Origin: Caryophanales bacterium UBA4869
GTDB taxonomy: Bacteria; Bacillota_I; Bacilli_A; RFN20; CAG-288
Direction of reading: 5' to 3'
Length of the DNA: 7,787 nucleotides
Assembly (NCBI GenBank): GCA_002399505.1
Contig: DHDT01000046.1
Coordinates: forward strand, 3,851 to 11,637
Part shown: one piece after another, positions 6,852-7,787 of the stretch
Position numbering within the stretch: the stretch's first letter is position 1
How the letters are laid out: every line of letters starts with the position of its first letter
Notes under the pieces: generated by a model
Databases searched by the model: none
What the model saw: only the letters and a program-made list of their open reading frames with translations
Told to the model about the DNA's origin: nothing
Translations under genes and position numbers: made by a program

Positions 6852-7787
6852 TTATTCCAGCCTTCCTAACGAATCTAATATATTCTTCTCCTTTTCGGTC
6901 AAAGGAGAAGTGAATTCTTTTCCTGACAGATAGGAAAGTCTTCCTTCGATGCTCTTGAAACCGAAATAAGTGGCGTGCAGGAATTGGTTTTTGAAACCAT
7001 ACATTCTTTCAAAGCTGTCGTTGACCTGAAAATCACCGTATTTGGCATCTCCGACTATCGGATGTCCGATATAGGCGAAGTGAACGCGGAGCTGATGAGT
7101 GCGTCCAGTTAAAAGCTCAGCTTCGACTAGTGAGAATCCACAGGGGAAGGCCTTGATTCTCTTATAAGCCGTCAAAGCAGGTTTGGCTCCTCTTTCCACT
7201 TTTCCGACCTTGACCATTCTGGTTTCAGGATCTTTGATAAGAGGAAAATCAATCTCACCTTCTCTATTTGTTTCTCCCCGGACTAACAGAGTATATCTTT
7301 TTTCGATATTCTTTCTTTCTCTGAAGAGAGTGAGAAGTTCCTGCTGAGTGGGAAGGTTCTTTCCGAATACTACGATACCGGCTGTATTCCTGTCTAGTCT
7401 ATGAGCGGGAGAGGGGATGAAAGAGGTCAGAGAATGAGGATCGAATTCTCCCTTTTGAGCAAGGTAATTTAAAACCATATTCTGCAGAGTGACTCTTTTT
7501 TCTCCTTCTTCATCGGCGTGAACTAGCAACCCTTTTGGTTTGTCGGCAATCAGAACATTTTCGTCTTCATAGATGATGTTGAAATCAGGCTTGACTGGTC
7601 GTAATAAAGCGTCCTGATGGAACTTATCCAATAAGGCGTCTTTAAGATAGATATCAATCACGTCTCCTTCTTCTATGATGAAATCGATCTTTGCTTTCTT
7701 CCCGTTGACTTTGATGTCTTTCTGTCTGAACATCTTATAGATGAAAGACAAAGGAGCATCTTTGAGCATCCTTTTCAGAAATTTGTC
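6852..7787 (-). CDS. RluA-family RNA pseudouridine synthase with S4 domain, 5' end beyond window
   Basis: The enzyme converts specific uridines in RNA, most likely 23S rRNA, to pseudouridine. The first ATG in the window (7769) is not the real start. The six codons upstream to the edge read DKFLKR in frame and join to MLKDAPLSFIYKM, which is the usual beginning of an RluA-type S4 domain (LDKFL...). The gene therefore continues to the right. Counting from Met at 7769, the S4 RNA-binding region occupies about residues 1-45 (ending near VNGKK and the EEGD turn). The catalytic domain has NVLIADKPKGLLVH, HRLDRNTAG (123-131) with the catalytic Asp126, TGRTHQLRVH (221-230), GHPIVGDAKYG (235-245) and LHA (264-266). 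The S4 fusion fits the RluC/RluD type; the exact target uridine cannot be told from sequence. It is the first gene seen of a four-gene operon. Confidence 0.93.
   Translation of the reverse strand, partial: DKFLKRMLKDAPLSFIYKMFRQKDIKVNGKKAKIDFIIEEGDVIDIYLKDALLDKFHQDALLRPVKPDFNIIYEDENVLIADKPKGLLVHADEEGEKRVTLQNMVLNYLAQKGEFDPHSLTSFIPSPAHRLDRNTAGIVVFGKNLPTQQELLTLFRERKNIEKRYTLLVRGETNREGEIDFPLIKDPETRMVKVGKVERGAKPALTAYKRIKAFPCGFSLVEAELLTGRTHQLRVHFAYIGHPIVGDAKYGDFQVNDSFERMYGFKNQFLHATYFGFKSIEGRLSYLSGKEFTSPLTEKEKNILDSLGRLE

Larger units (their letters stand above)
4517..7787 (-). other. Compact four-gene operon (pseudouridine synthase, two membrane proteins, repeat protein)
   Basis: Four co-directional genes are separated by 2, 1 and 7 bp, with ribosome binding sites embedded in or touching the preceding gene's end. 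No promoter or terminator is visible inside. No hairpin with a T-run follows the last gene before the mutase, so transcripts may continue into it. The operon promoter lies beyond the right edge. Confidence 0.8.

Overview
The window looks like chromosomal DNA from a low-to-moderate G+C Gram-positive bacterium (Bacillota). The evidence is a Cof-type HAD phosphatase, a PgcA-like phosphohexomutase with a strong AAGGAG ribosome binding site, tightly packed genes, and a secreted nuclease with bacterial Ig-like domains. Arginine is mostly encoded by AGA. TGA serves as a stop in three genes and tryptophan is TGG, so this is the ordinary bacterial code and not the Mycoplasma one. An uncultured, gut-type Bacilli/Erysipelotrichia relative is a plausible guess, but the clade cannot be fixed from the sequence alone. 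No tRNA, rRNA, CRISPR array, insertion sequence or phage gene was seen.

Layout. Positions 1-1671 (minus) hold most of a secreted, membrane-anchored endonuclease I (EndA/NucM/Bsn type). It has a signal peptide, the nuclease domain, two Ig-like domains and a C-terminal membrane helix that reaches the window edge. A 152-bp divergent intergenic region (1672-1823) separates it from a plus-strand Cof-type HAD hydrolase (1824-2669). A strong hairpin, probably a bidirectional terminator, lies between the HAD gene and a convergent phosphoglucomutase/phosphomannomutase (2700-4445, minus). The mutase has its own -10 box and a consensus ribosome binding site.

From the right edge down to 4517 runs a compact minus-strand operon of four genes with 1-7 bp gaps. 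In transcription order these are an RluA-family pseudouridine synthase (its 5' end lies beyond the window), a four-helix membrane protein, a larger three-helix membrane protein, and a soluble 245-residue protein. No terminator is visible between this operon and the mutase, so read-through is possible.

The most interesting part is the three-gene tail of that operon. The last protein is built from a divergent repeat of about 85 residues. The large membrane protein next to it appears to carry one copy of the same motif in its N-terminal soluble part. I do not recognise a characterised family for these proteins. They could be a small membrane-associated module co-transcribed with an rRNA modification enzyme. 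The other genes are housekeeping (sugar-phosphate metabolism, phosphatase) or nutritional/defensive (extracellular DNA degradation).
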